Source: Verrucomicrobiota bacterium (GTDB lineage Bacteria; Verrucomicrobiota; Verrucomicrobiia; Opitutales; Opitutaceae). Taken from it: a stretch of DNA of 39,137 nucleotides. Within the stretch, counting starts at the first letter, position 1; every line of letters starts with the position of its first letter. The translations under genes were made by a program, and so were the position numbers. The notes under the pieces are model-generated. The model was not told where the DNA came from. It did not search any database and saw only the letters and a program-made list of their open reading frames with translations. The stretch lies in contig JAEZDN010000135.1 of the NCBI GenBank assembly GCA_023433275.1, forward strand, positions 1-39,137, given 5' to 3'. Below, one piece after another: positions 15,069 through 22,159 of this stretch.

Positions 15069-15995
15069 ATGGCGAAATGGCTCCTGGTTGATGGCTACAA
15101 CATGGCGTTCCGGGCATTTTATGGGATGCCGGAGTTGACGCGCGGTGACGGGTTTCCCACGGGAGCACTCCATGGCTGGATGAAGACGCTGTGGCGGTTG
15201 CAGGATCAGGAGAAGCCGGATGGCATGCTGGTGTTCTTCGACTTGGGCGGATCCACGCACCGGCTGGCGTTGCACCCGGAATACAAGGCGCAGCGCAAGG
15301 AAACGCCCGAGCCGTTGGAGAAACAGATGCCGGTTATCAAGGAGCTCACGCGCGCGATGGGTTTGGTCGGCGTGGAGATTGACGGCGTGGAGTCCGACGA
15401 CCTCGTGGCCGCACAGGCGCGGATGCTGGCCGGGGCGGGGCATGACGTGCTGATCGTCAGCGCGGACAAGGACTTTGCGCAGTGCGTCAACGACCGTATC
15501 AGGATCCTGTTGCCGCCGCCCACGGCGAACCCGAAGCTCGGCTGGCGCGTGCTGGACGAAGCGGGGGTGCTGGAAAAGTTTGGGGTTCCGCCGGCGCAGA
15601 TCGCGGAATACCTGGCTTTGATTGGGGACACGTCGGACAACATTCCCGGGATCGAGGGCGTGGGCCCGAAGACGGCGGCGAAGTGGTTTGGCGAATTCAA
15701 GACGCTCGAGGGCATCATCGCCGCGGCGCCGGTGCTGAAACCGGATCGCTTTCGAGACGCGGTGGCGCGCGACGCGGTGCGGCTGCGGATGAATCTCGAG
15801 CTCACAACGCTCAGTCGGAAGGTGGCGTTGCCGCAGGTGGGGCCGGGGGAGCCACGGCTGGACGAACTGTGCCGTTTGCTGGAAGCGATGGAGATGAGGT
15901 CCACGTTGAAAGAAGCGCAGACGCGCTATGGGAGCGCGGCGAAAGTGGTTCCCTTTCCAGTTTCGCCGCCGCCGGAGCAGGCCGAATTGTTTTAG
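15069..15995 (+). CDS. Stand-alone 5'-3' exonuclease / flap endonuclease
   Basis: This 308-residue enzyme is homologous to the N-terminal nuclease domain of DNA polymerase I, which removes RNA primers and 5' flaps. Metal-site motifs are visible: LVDGYNMAFRAF (Asp8), EIDGVESDDLVAAQA, IVSADKDFAQCV and GDTSDNIPGI. The helix-hairpin-helix GVGPKTAAKWF binds DNA. There is no polymerase domain. The last five residues, QAELF (304-308), fit the beta sliding-clamp binding motif Q-x-x-L-F, placed at the extreme C-terminus after a Pro-rich tail. It starts 167 bases after the secretin gene and is not clearly part of that operon. A separate polA is expected elsewhere. Confidence 0.9.
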   Translation: MAKWLLVDGYNMAFRAFYGMPELTRGDGFPTGALHGWMKTLWRLQDQEKPDGMLVFFDLGGSTHRLALHPEYKAQRKETPEPLEKQMPVIKELTRAMGLVGVEIDGVESDDLVAAQARMLAGAGHDVLIVSADKDFAQCVNDRIRILLPPPTANPKLGWRVLDEAGVLEKFGVPPAQIAEYLALIGDTSDNIPGIEGVGPKTAAKWFGEFKTLEGIIAAAPVLKPDRFRDAVARDAVRLRMNLELTTLSRKVALPQVGPGEPRLDELCRLLEAMEMRSTLKEAQTRYGSAAKVVPFPVSPPPEQAELF

Positions 15996-16086
15996 GTTCG
16001 CCTTCGCCCAACTCGAATGAGCATCGTGAGATCGCGGGACGCAGTCGAAACTTGCCAAGGTGCGCGTCGGAACCTACCAAAGGGGC

Positions 16087-16314
16087 ATGAGCAAGTCGGA
16101 GCTAAACAAGAAGGAAGCGATGCTCGAAATCGTGGCGAAAGTGGGGAAGGAAAAAGCCATCGACCTGGTGATGCAGTCCTACAACACGGAACTCCTGGCG
16201 ACCCTGCTGAACCGGCTTGAGGAAGGGAAAACGCGCCAAATCGGCGGTTACAAGCGTCGCGATCATCTCGCGGACGCGTTGCGGCGGGTCGGGGAAGTGT
16301 GTGACCTCGCCTGA
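16087..16314 (+). CDS. Small hydrophilic protein of unknown function
   Basis: This is a 75-residue protein that I do not recognise. It is rich in Lys, Glu, Leu and Arg and appears helical (KEAMLEIVAKVGKEKAIDLV; TELLATLLNRLEEG), with one Cys near the C-terminus. The ATG at 16087 is preceded by AAAGGGG and is preferred over an upstream GTG at 16060. It stands alone, 91 bases after the exonuclease gene. A weak promoter-like pair (TTGCCA at 16052 and TACCAA at 16075) would give almost no leader. It might be a DNA- or RNA-binding or regulatory peptide, but nothing in the sequence settles that. Confidence 0.6.
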   Translation: MSKSELNKKEAMLEIVAKVGKEKAIDLVMQSYNTELLATLLNRLEEGKTRQIGGYKRRDHLADALRRVGEVCDLA

Positions 16315-16428
16315 TCGAGGAGGGAGCGCGGCGACCGGCTTGCGGCGGTGGGGCGGATCGAGGGATTCAAGCGCGGCGGTGGCGGTACGCCGGTGAAGCT
16401 TGGAAGGCCGGCTGCGGACCGGCCCTGC

Positions 16429-17163
16429 TCATGCGACGGGCGGCTCGAAGATGTAGCCGATGCCGTGGACGGTCTTGAAGCAGTCGAGGGAGATGCCGTT
16501 CTTCGCGAAGGCGGCGCGGACCTTAACGATGTACTGGTCGAGGGATCGGCTGCGAATATCGGCGTGAATGCCCCAGACTGAATGAATGAGTTCCTTGCGG
16601 GTGATCACCACGTTGCGGTGGGTGTGGAGGTAGGCGAGGATGCCGAGTTCCTTGCGGCCGGTCTTGAATGAGGTGCCGTTGGGAAACTCGATCTCGAGCC
16701 GCTCGGGATGAACCTTAGCGCCCAGGAATTCGAAGGGACCGTCGGTGGTGCGCACGTTCTTGGTGACGTTGAAATCCGTGTGGGCCTCCGTGCGGCGCAG
16801 CACGGCGCGGATGCGGGCAATGAGTTCCGTGTAGCTGAAGGGCTTGGTGATGTAGTCGTCGCCGCCCATGTTCAGGCCCTGGATCTTGGCCTCGTCGTGC
16901 GTGTTCGCGGTGAGGAAGATGACGGGAGTGGTGATGTCCTGTTCCTTCATCTGTTTCATCAGCTCGAAGCCCGATCCATCGGGCAGGTTGACATCGAGCA
17001 GGAGAAGGTTGGCGAAATTATGCTGCAGGAAACGGAGGGCGGGGGCGCACCGTGGGTAGGTCTGCACATTCATGCCCGCTTCCTCCAGATGCTGCGCGAT
17101 GATCTTGGTGAGTTCGATTTCGTCTTCGACCACAACAATGAGGGGGCGGGGTTCAGCGCACAT
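16429..17163 (-). CDS. OmpR/PhoB-family response regulator, orphan
   Basis: This 244-residue protein has an N-terminal receiver domain with the acidic pair ED (13-14), the phospho-acceptor Asp57 in LLLLDVNLPDG, and the ITKPFS lysine. A C-terminal winged-helix DNA-binding domain follows (LGILAYLHTHRNVVITRKEL; SRSLDQYIVKVRAAF; VHGIGYIFEP). It is a transcription factor switched by phosphorylation. No histidine kinase is encoded on either side: the neighbours are the 75-residue orphan gene and the divergent aguB. A good promoter precedes it, and its short leader contains an odd stretch resembling the 3' end of 16S rRNA. Confidence 0.93.
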   Translation of the reverse strand: MCAEPRPLIVVVEDEIELTKIIAQHLEEAGMNVQTYPRCAPALRFLQHNFANLLLLDVNLPDGSGFELMKQMKEQDITTPVIFLTANTHDEAKIQGLNMGGDDYITKPFSYTELIARIRAVLRRTEAHTDFNVTKNVRTTDGPFEFLGAKVHPERLEIEFPNGTSFKTGRKELGILAYLHTHRNVVITRKELIHSVWGIHADIRSRSLDQYIVKVRAAFAKNGISLDCFKTVHGIGYIFEPPVA

Positions 17164-17198
17164 AGTTCAAAGGAGGTGAAAAAGCAGGGCCGCGGGTG

Positions 17199-17226
17199 TT
17201 TTTACAATTCACGCGGGCTTTGTCAA
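17199..17226 (-). promoter_or_regulatory. Sigma-70 type promoter of the response-regulator gene
   Basis: On the minus strand a perfect -35 TTGACA (17226-17221) is followed after 16 bases by TAAAAA (17204-17199), 4 of 6 to the -10 consensus. The -35 lies within a GGCTTT/AAAGCC palindrome (17216-17230) that could be an operator. The transcript would have a leader of about 28 bases. Confidence 0.5.
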
Positions 17227-17294
17227 AGCCTACTTGAGCCAATCTTGGGGTGGAGAGTTCTTGTCATTCCGCGCGTGAGAACTTCGCTGCCCTC

Positions 17295-18170
17295 ATGAAG
17301 ACAACCATCGGGCTGCTCCAACACGCTTGCTCACGCGATCCGCGCGAAAACCTCAAGAAAACCCTGGCGCTGGCGACCCAGGCCGCGAAGCGGGGCGCCA
17401 AGATCATCTGCACCCAGGAACTCTTCCGCTCCCAGTATTTTTGCCAGAGCGAGGACCACGAGAATTTCAAGTTGGCCGAGAGCATCCCCGGTCCCAGCAC
17501 CGTGGCGTTTCAGAAACTGGCGAAGAAACACCAGGTCGTGATCGTGGCGTCGCTTTTCGAGAAGCGGGCCGGCGGCCTCTACCACAACACGGCGGTGATC
17601 ATCGACGCCGACGGCAAGCTGCTGGGCGTTTACCGCAAGATGCACATTCCCGACGATCCGCTCTACTATGAGAAGTTCTATTTCACGCCAGGCGACACGG
17701 GTTTCCGCGCGTGGCAGACGAAGTACGGGAAGATCGGGGTGCTCATTTGCTGGGATCAGTGGTATCCCGAGGGGGCGCGCCTGACCGCGCTCCAAGGGGC
17801 GGAAATCCTGTTCTACCCGACCGCCATTGGCTGGCATCCGAGCGAAAAGAAAAAGTATGGTCCCAACCAACACGGCGCGTGGGAGACGATCCAGCGCGCG
17901 CACGGCGTGGCGAACGGGTGTTTTGTCGCCGTGGCGAATCGCATCGGCACGGAAAAGCCGGTGGGCGGAGACGGCATCGAGTTCTGGGGCCAGAGCTTCG
18001 TGTCGGGCACCAGTGGTGAAATCCTCGCGAAGGCATCGGTGGCCAAGGAGGAGATCCTGCTCGTCCCGGTCGATCTCGGCAGCGTGGACACCACGCGCAC
18101 GCACTGGCCGTTCCTGCGTGACCGCCGCATCGACGCATACGGCGAGATCACGAAAAGGTATATCGATTGA
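17295..18170 (+). CDS. aguB: N-carbamoylputrescine amidase
   Basis: This 291-residue nitrilase-superfamily enzyme hydrolyses N-carbamoylputrescine to putrescine, CO2 and ammonia. The catalytic triad is visible: Glu42 (CTQELF), Lys115 (VYRKMHIPDD) and Cys152 (VLICWDQWYPEG). The sequence DPLYYEKFYFTPGDTGF is typical of the plant and bacterial AguB group. The frame is open to 17250, but the ATG at 17295 (MKTTIGLLQHACSRDP) is the family start. It is followed after 77 bases by aguA, which makes its substrate, so together they convert agmatine to putrescine. The spacer carries paired REP-like hairpins. Confidence 0.95.
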   Translation: MKTTIGLLQHACSRDPRENLKKTLALATQAAKRGAKIICTQELFRSQYFCQSEDHENFKLAESIPGPSTVAFQKLAKKHQVVIVASLFEKRAGGLYHNTAVIIDADGKLLGVYRKMHIPDDPLYYEKFYFTPGDTGFRAWQTKYGKIGVLICWDQWYPEGARLTALQGAEILFYPTAIGWHPSEKKKYGPNQHGAWETIQRAHGVANGCFVAVANRIGTEKPVGGDGIEFWGQSFVSGTSGEILAKASVAKEEILLVPVDLGSVDTTRTHWPFLRDRRIDAYGEITKRYID

Positions 18171-18247
18171 CTGGAGGGGCCGAGCTTTGCTCGGTCCTTA
18201 CAACGCCACGTCCCACCCACCGGGCCCAGCAAGCCCGGCCCTTATCC
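18171..18247. repeat. Pair of inverted REP-like hairpins in the aguB-aguA spacer
   Basis: The first hairpin, GGGCCGAGC-TTT-GCTCGGTCC (about 18177-18197), and the second, about 18222-18243 (CCGGGC/GCCCGG arms), are approximately reverse complements of each other. Two facing REP units with a short linker is the layout of a BIME. The first also resembles the stretch 4705-4729 inside pdhC. Confidence 0.65.
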
Positions 18248-19300
18248 ATGCCCCCCAAGTCCATTCAGAAAACCCCCGCCGCTCTCGGCTTTCGCATGCC
18301 CGCCGAGTGGGAGCCGCAGGAAGCCATCTGGCTCTCCTGGCCGCACAATCGCGCGACCTGGCCCGGTCAATTCCGGCCCATCCCGTACGTCTTTGCCGAG
18401 ATCGTGCGCCAGATCAGCCGGTTTGAGGAAGTCAGGATCAATTGTGCGGCGGCGTTGCAGCCGCGCGCGAAACGGCTGTGCGCGAAGGCCGGCGCGGACA
18501 TGGCGCGGGTCACGTTCCATGATCATCCGACCAACGACACGTGGTGTCGCGACCACGGGCCCATCTTCGTGAAGAACGATCGGACCGGGGAAGTGGCGGT
18601 GACCGACTGGGTGCACAACGCCTGGGGTGGCAAGTATCCGCCGTACGACCTCGACAACAAGATCCCGCCGAGGATTGCGCGGAAGTTGAAACTGCGCCGG
18701 TTTGAAAACGAAATGGTGCTCGAAGGGGGTTCGATCGACGTGAATGGCGCCGGGCTCCTGCTCACGAGCGAGCAATGTTTGCTGAACCCGAACCGCAACC
18801 CGCACCTGACGCGCGACCAGATCGAGCAAAACCTGAAGGACTTCCTGGGCGTGGAACGCGTGCTGTGGGTGGGCGAGGGGATTGTCGGCGACGACACCGA
18901 CGGCCACATCGACGACATCACGCGTTTCTTCAAGGCCGACGGCCTTGTGACCTGCGTGGAGCCGAACCGCCGGGATCCGAACCACAAGCTCCTCGCGGAG
19001 AATCTGGAGCGCCTGCACTCGTTCCGCGCGCCGGGAGGCGGGAAGTTCAAGGTCGTGGAGCTGCCGATGCCGGCGCCGTTTGCATTCCAGGGCCAGCGCG
19101 TGCCGGCGAGCTACGCGAACTTTCTCGTGATCAACGATGCCGTGCTCGTGCCCCAGTTTCGCCAGCCGAGGCGCGACGCCGCGGCGCGGGAGATCATCGG
19201 CGATTGTTTCAAGGGGCGGGAGATCGTTCCGATCGATTGCTACCACCTGATCTGGGGTCTGGGGACCTTGCATTGCATTTCGCAGCAGCAACCCCGGTAG
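18248..19300 (+). CDS. aguA: Agmatine deiminase
   Basis: This 350-residue enzyme of the peptidylarginine-deiminase superfamily converts agmatine to N-carbamoylputrescine and ammonia. Signature segments are WLSWPHNRATWP near the N-terminus, TWCRDHGPIF, EGGSIDVNG, GDDTDGHIDD and the C-terminal catalytic Cys343 in GTLHCISQQQP. The frame is open upstream through the repeat spacer to 18167. The ATG at 18248 (MPPKSIQKTP) is chosen because it follows the repeats and gives the family length. It acts directly before AguB in putrescine formation. No arginine decarboxylase gene is in the window. Confidence 0.95.
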   Translation: MPPKSIQKTPAALGFRMPAEWEPQEAIWLSWPHNRATWPGQFRPIPYVFAEIVRQISRFEEVRINCAAALQPRAKRLCAKAGADMARVTFHDHPTNDTWCRDHGPIFVKNDRTGEVAVTDWVHNAWGGKYPPYDLDNKIPPRIARKLKLRRFENEMVLEGGSIDVNGAGLLLTSEQCLLNPNRNPHLTRDQIEQNLKDFLGVERVLWVGEGIVGDDTDGHIDDITRFFKADGLVTCVEPNRRDPNHKLLAENLERLHSFRAPGGGKFKVVELPMPAPFAFQGQRVPASYANFLVINDAVLVPQFRQPRRDAAAREIIGDCFKGREIVPIDCYHLIWGLGTLHCISQQQPR

Positions 19301-19407
19301 CCGCGCCCGCGGCGCATCGGCGCAGGAGCGTGCTTGCGGGGAAGCCGAACCATCGCCAACGACGTGATTGTCCGGGCGCGACGAACCAGTCCCCGGGAAC
19401 CTAAAAT

Positions 19408-19860
19408 ATGAAACCGAACTTCTTCGCGGCGATGGTTGGCGTGATCCTTTTCCTCACTGGCTGCGAGAGCATGCCCGATCGCTTCTCGGCCGTGCCGCCC
19501 GAGGTTCAGATTCTGGAAGGCGACGTGGAAGCGGTCCATGCTGCGGCGCAGAAGGCGTTTCGCCGGCTGGACCTCAGGATCATCCGGGCGCCCATGGGGC
19601 GGGTGGAGGCAGCGAGCGCCATCAACACCAGCGAAACATTTGGCGATTCACGCCAGATCGTGGCGCGGGTGAGAATCGCACCGGCGGAGCCGGGCAAGTC
19701 CCGGGTTGAACTGACCGTGACCGAGGAAGTGGGAAGTGTTTCCGTGGGTGGGACGAGGCAGCAAGCGTTGCGCGAGCACAGTCTGTTTGGATTGTATTTC
19801 ACTACCTTGCAGCAGGTTTTGCGGGAGCGGGCCGCGCCGGGCGCGGCGGACGAAAACTGA
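19408..19860 (+). CDS. Putative lipoprotein of unknown function (DUF3568-like size)
   Basis: This 150-residue protein has a lipoprotein signal peptide ending in the lipobox LTGC (Cys19), so it is predicted to be lipid-anchored in the envelope. The mature part looks alpha/beta: VEAVHAAAQKAFRRLDLRII, VEAASAINTSETFGDSRQIVARVRI, SRVELTVTEEVGS. It ends with a helix and an acidic tail. This layout is similar to small lipoproteins of the DUF3568 kind, but I cannot confirm the family. It sits alone between aguA and rpsA on the same strand. Confidence 0.75.
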   Translation: MKPNFFAAMVGVILFLTGCESMPDRFSAVPPEVQILEGDVEAVHAAAQKAFRRLDLRIIRAPMGRVEAASAINTSETFGDSRQIVARVRIAPAEPGKSRVELTVTEEVGSVSVGGTRQQALREHSLFGLYFTTLQQVLRERAAPGAADEN

Positions 19861-20055
19861 TTTTTCTCTTGCCGGGGGAAAGCGGTTCAGGGACTTTTTG
19901 CCCCTTACGCGGCGTTCTTAGGTCAGGCCGGTGTTGCCGCGGCGCTCCCACCGGCTTGTCAGACAGTCCAACCCTCAACCAGCGGATCCGCAAGGATCCA
20001 CCCCGGAATGCCGGACGTGCCGGAGCACGCGGCCGACGTTTCGATCAAAGTCATC
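19861..20055 (+). promoter_or_regulatory. rpsA: Long leader upstream of rpsA
   Basis: The 195-base spacer contains a hairpin GCCGGTG/CACCGGC (19927-19955, 15-base loop) and shorter inverted repeats around GGATCC (about 19983-19999). Autogenous control by S1 binding its own leader is known in enterobacteria. Whether it occurs here is inference. There is no Shine-Dalgarno before the ATG at 20056, as is usual for S1 mRNAs. Confidence 0.35.
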
Positions 20056-21729
20056 ATGAGTTCGCTAATGCAAGAACTGCTCGCCCAGAGCACCTTCGAC
20101 AAACTGAAGGCCGGTAGCATCGTCTCGGGCGTCATCACTGAAATCCGCGCCAACGAAGTCGTCGTCGACATCGGCGGCAAAGCGGAAGGCGTCATCCCCG
20201 CCAACGAGTTTTCCGATCTCGGTGAACTCCAGATCGGCTCCACCATCGAGGTCATCCTCGAGAAGCTCGAGGACAAGGAGGGCAACCCCATCCTTTCCTA
20301 CGAGCAGGCGCAGCAGAAGAAGAACTGGGAAAACATCCTCTCGAAGTGCCAGGAGGGCGCCATCGTCCCCGGCCGCGTGAAGACCAAGGTGAAGGGCGGC
20401 CTGATCGTCTCGATCGGCGTCGATTCCTTCCTGCCGGCCTCCCACATCGACATCCAGCCCCCCAAGAACCTCGACCAGTACGTCGGCCAGACCTACGACT
20501 TCAAGGTTCTCAAAATCAATCACGAGCGGAAGAACATCGTTCTCTCCCGCCGCGAGCTCATCGAGGAGCAGCGCGTCACGAAGCGCCGCGACCTGCTCGA
20601 GAAGCTCCAGCCGGGCCAGGTCCGCAAGGGCATCGTCAAGAACATCACCGATTTCGGCGCGTTCATCGACCTCGACGGCATGGACGGCCTGCTGCACATC
20701 ACCGACATGAGCTGGGGCCGCATCGGCCACCCGTCCGAGCTGCTGAAGCAGGGCGAGGAGATCGAAGTGATGATCATCGACATCAACCGCGAGAAAGAGC
20801 GCGTGTCGCTCGGCCTCAAGCAGACCAAGAACAACCCGTGGGACAACATCGACCACAAGTTCCCGGTCGGTTCCAAGATCCACGGCAAGGTCGTCAATCT
20901 CGTGCCGTACGGCGCCTTCATCGAGCTCGAGCCCGGTGTCGAAGGCCTCGTGCACATCACCGAGATGTCCTGGACCAAGCGCATCAACAAGCCCTCCGAA
21001 CTGCTCAAGGTCGGCCAGGAGCTCGATGCGGTTGTCCTCGGCATCCAGAAGGATGAGCAGAAGATCTCGCTCGGCCTCCGCCAGCTGGAGCCGAACCCGT
21101 GGGACATGGTCCGCCACAACTACCCGGTGGGCGCCCGCGTCCGCGGCAAGGTGCGCAACATGACCACCTACGGCGCCTTCGTCGAACTCGAGGAAGGCAT
21201 CGACGGCATGGTGCACGTCTCCGACATGTCCTGGACCCGCAAGATCAACCACCCGTCCGAGATGCTCAAGAAGGGCGACGAAGTGGACGCGATCGTGCTC
21301 GACGTGGACGCCGGCCAGCAGCGCATCAGCCTCGGCATGAAGCAGCTCGCCACCGACCCGTGGACCGACATCGACTCGTTCTTCCGCATCGGCGACGTCG
21401 TGCAGGGCACGATCTCGAAGGTCACGACCTTCGGCGCCTTCGTGGAGCTCAAGGATGGCATCGATGGCCTCGTGCACATCAGCCAGATCCAGGAAGACCG
21501 CGTGGACAAGGTGAAGGACGTGCTCAAGCCCGGCCAGCAGGTGTCCGCCCGCGTCATCAAGATCGATCGCGAGGCGCGCCGCATCGGCCTCTCGATCAAG
21601 GCTGCCAACTACTCGGCGGAACAGCTCGCGCAGGAAACTGCGACCTACGAGCAGTTCTCCAAGAGCTCCGGCGCCTCCGACATGACCAACCTCGGCGACA
21701 TCTTCGACGAGGCGGCCAAGAAGGAATAA
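20056..21729 (+). CDS. rpsA: 30S ribosomal protein S1
   Basis: This 557-residue protein has six S1 (OB-fold) domains in tandem, spaced about 85 residues apart from roughly residue 18. The later ones are highly alike: ITDFGAFIDLDGMDGLLHIT, LVPYGAFIELEPGVEGLVHI, MTTYGAFVELEEGIDGMVHV and VTTFGAFVELKDGIDGLVHI. The first two are the divergent ribosome-binding domains. It helps load mRNA on the 30S subunit, which matters in a genome with few strong Shine-Dalgarno sites. I start it at the ATG at 20056 (MSSLMQELLAQSTFDKL) rather than the in-frame ATG at 20008, whose 16 extra residues look like translated leader. A strong terminator follows. Confidence 0.95.
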   Translation: MSSLMQELLAQSTFDKLKAGSIVSGVITEIRANEVVVDIGGKAEGVIPANEFSDLGELQIGSTIEVILEKLEDKEGNPILSYEQAQQKKNWENILSKCQEGAIVPGRVKTKVKGGLIVSIGVDSFLPASHIDIQPPKNLDQYVGQTYDFKVLKINHERKNIVLSRRELIEEQRVTKRRDLLEKLQPGQVRKGIVKNITDFGAFIDLDGMDGLLHITDMSWGRIGHPSELLKQGEEIEVMIIDINREKERVSLGLKQTKNNPWDNIDHKFPVGSKIHGKVVNLVPYGAFIELEPGVEGLVHITEMSWTKRINKPSELLKVGQELDAVVLGIQKDEQKISLGLRQLEPNPWDMVRHNYPVGARVRGKVRNMTTYGAFVELEEGIDGMVHVSDMSWTRKINHPSEMLKKGDEVDAIVLDVDAGQQRISLGMKQLATDPWTDIDSFFRIGDVVQGTISKVTTFGAFVELKDGIDGLVHISQIQEDRVDKVKDVLKPGQQVSARVIKIDREARRIGLSIKAANYSAEQLAQETATYEQFSKSSGASDMTNLGDIFDEAAKKE

Positions 21730-21754
21730 GGTCGCTCGAGTCCCAAGACTTCAG

Positions 21755-21787
21755 AGGCGTCCCGCGCGAGCGGGGCGCCTTTTTTTT
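21755..21787 (+). terminator. Rho-independent terminator of rpsA
   Basis: An 11-bp stem (21755-21765 with 21770-21780, one G-T pair) and a GCGA loop are followed by a T run to 21787. It lies 25 bases after the rpsA stop. Confidence 0.92.
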
Positions 21788-22159
21788 GCGGGGCTGGGCC
21801 AGGGATATGCGGATCAAGATCCCATGGGAAGGGGGCAACCTCCTTGCAACCGTCGTCTTGAGCGGGACCGCCAAGGATTCGCGGCGTGGGCGCGCACCCG
21901 GCCTTGCCCGTGAATCCCTCGCTGCGCCCAGGAGGACGGCGGGGTAGGTGTTGTGTTTCCAAAGCTTTTCCCGGTCCGCACCGCGCAGTTGCTCGAGGAC
22001 TCCGGGCGACGGGACCACGGACGCATCTCCAGGACGGTAGGCGGTGTCACACGCTCCGGAAACAACCTCAAGAACCGGACAACAGTTCTCAGGTGTCCCG
22101 CGCGGCTGGGCTTGAACCCTGCGCCCACTCACGGTGATCTTGGGCAACCCCGAACCCCC
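21788..22159. other. Gene-free spacer between rpsA and the alpha-galactosidase
   Basis: The left half holds a large imperfect inverted repeat (21851-21940). The frame of the alpha-galactosidase remains open back to 21953, but that sequence has no protein-like features. Nothing else is recognised. Confidence 0.55.
21851..21940. repeat. Large imperfect inverted repeat
   Basis: The left arm, 21851-21884 (CGTCGTCTTGAGCG then AAGGATTCGCGG), and the right arm read on the minus strand (CGTCCTCCTGGGCG then GGGATTCACGG, 21939-21908) are alike. They form a palindrome with arms of about 32 bases. The arm sequence recalls the widespread TCCTGAGCG..AAGGATTC dispersed repeats of environmental bacteria. 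Confidence 0.6.

Noticed and set aside
17169..17240. Short plus-strand gene after the perfect AAAGGAGGTGA
   Set aside because: The nearest start (GTG at 17196) is about 19 bases away and leads to only 13 codons.
20065..21477. 470-codon frame antisense to rpsA
   Set aside because: Acidic low-complexity product; rpsA on the plus strand has six clear S1 domains.
22080..22150. tRNA-like GGGTTCAAGCCC sequence on the minus strand
   Set aside because: T-stem does not pair properly and no anticodon arm or acceptor stem could be built.
21953..22159. 69-residue N-terminal extension of the alpha-galactosidase
   Set aside because: It precedes a clear signal peptide and has no protein-like features.
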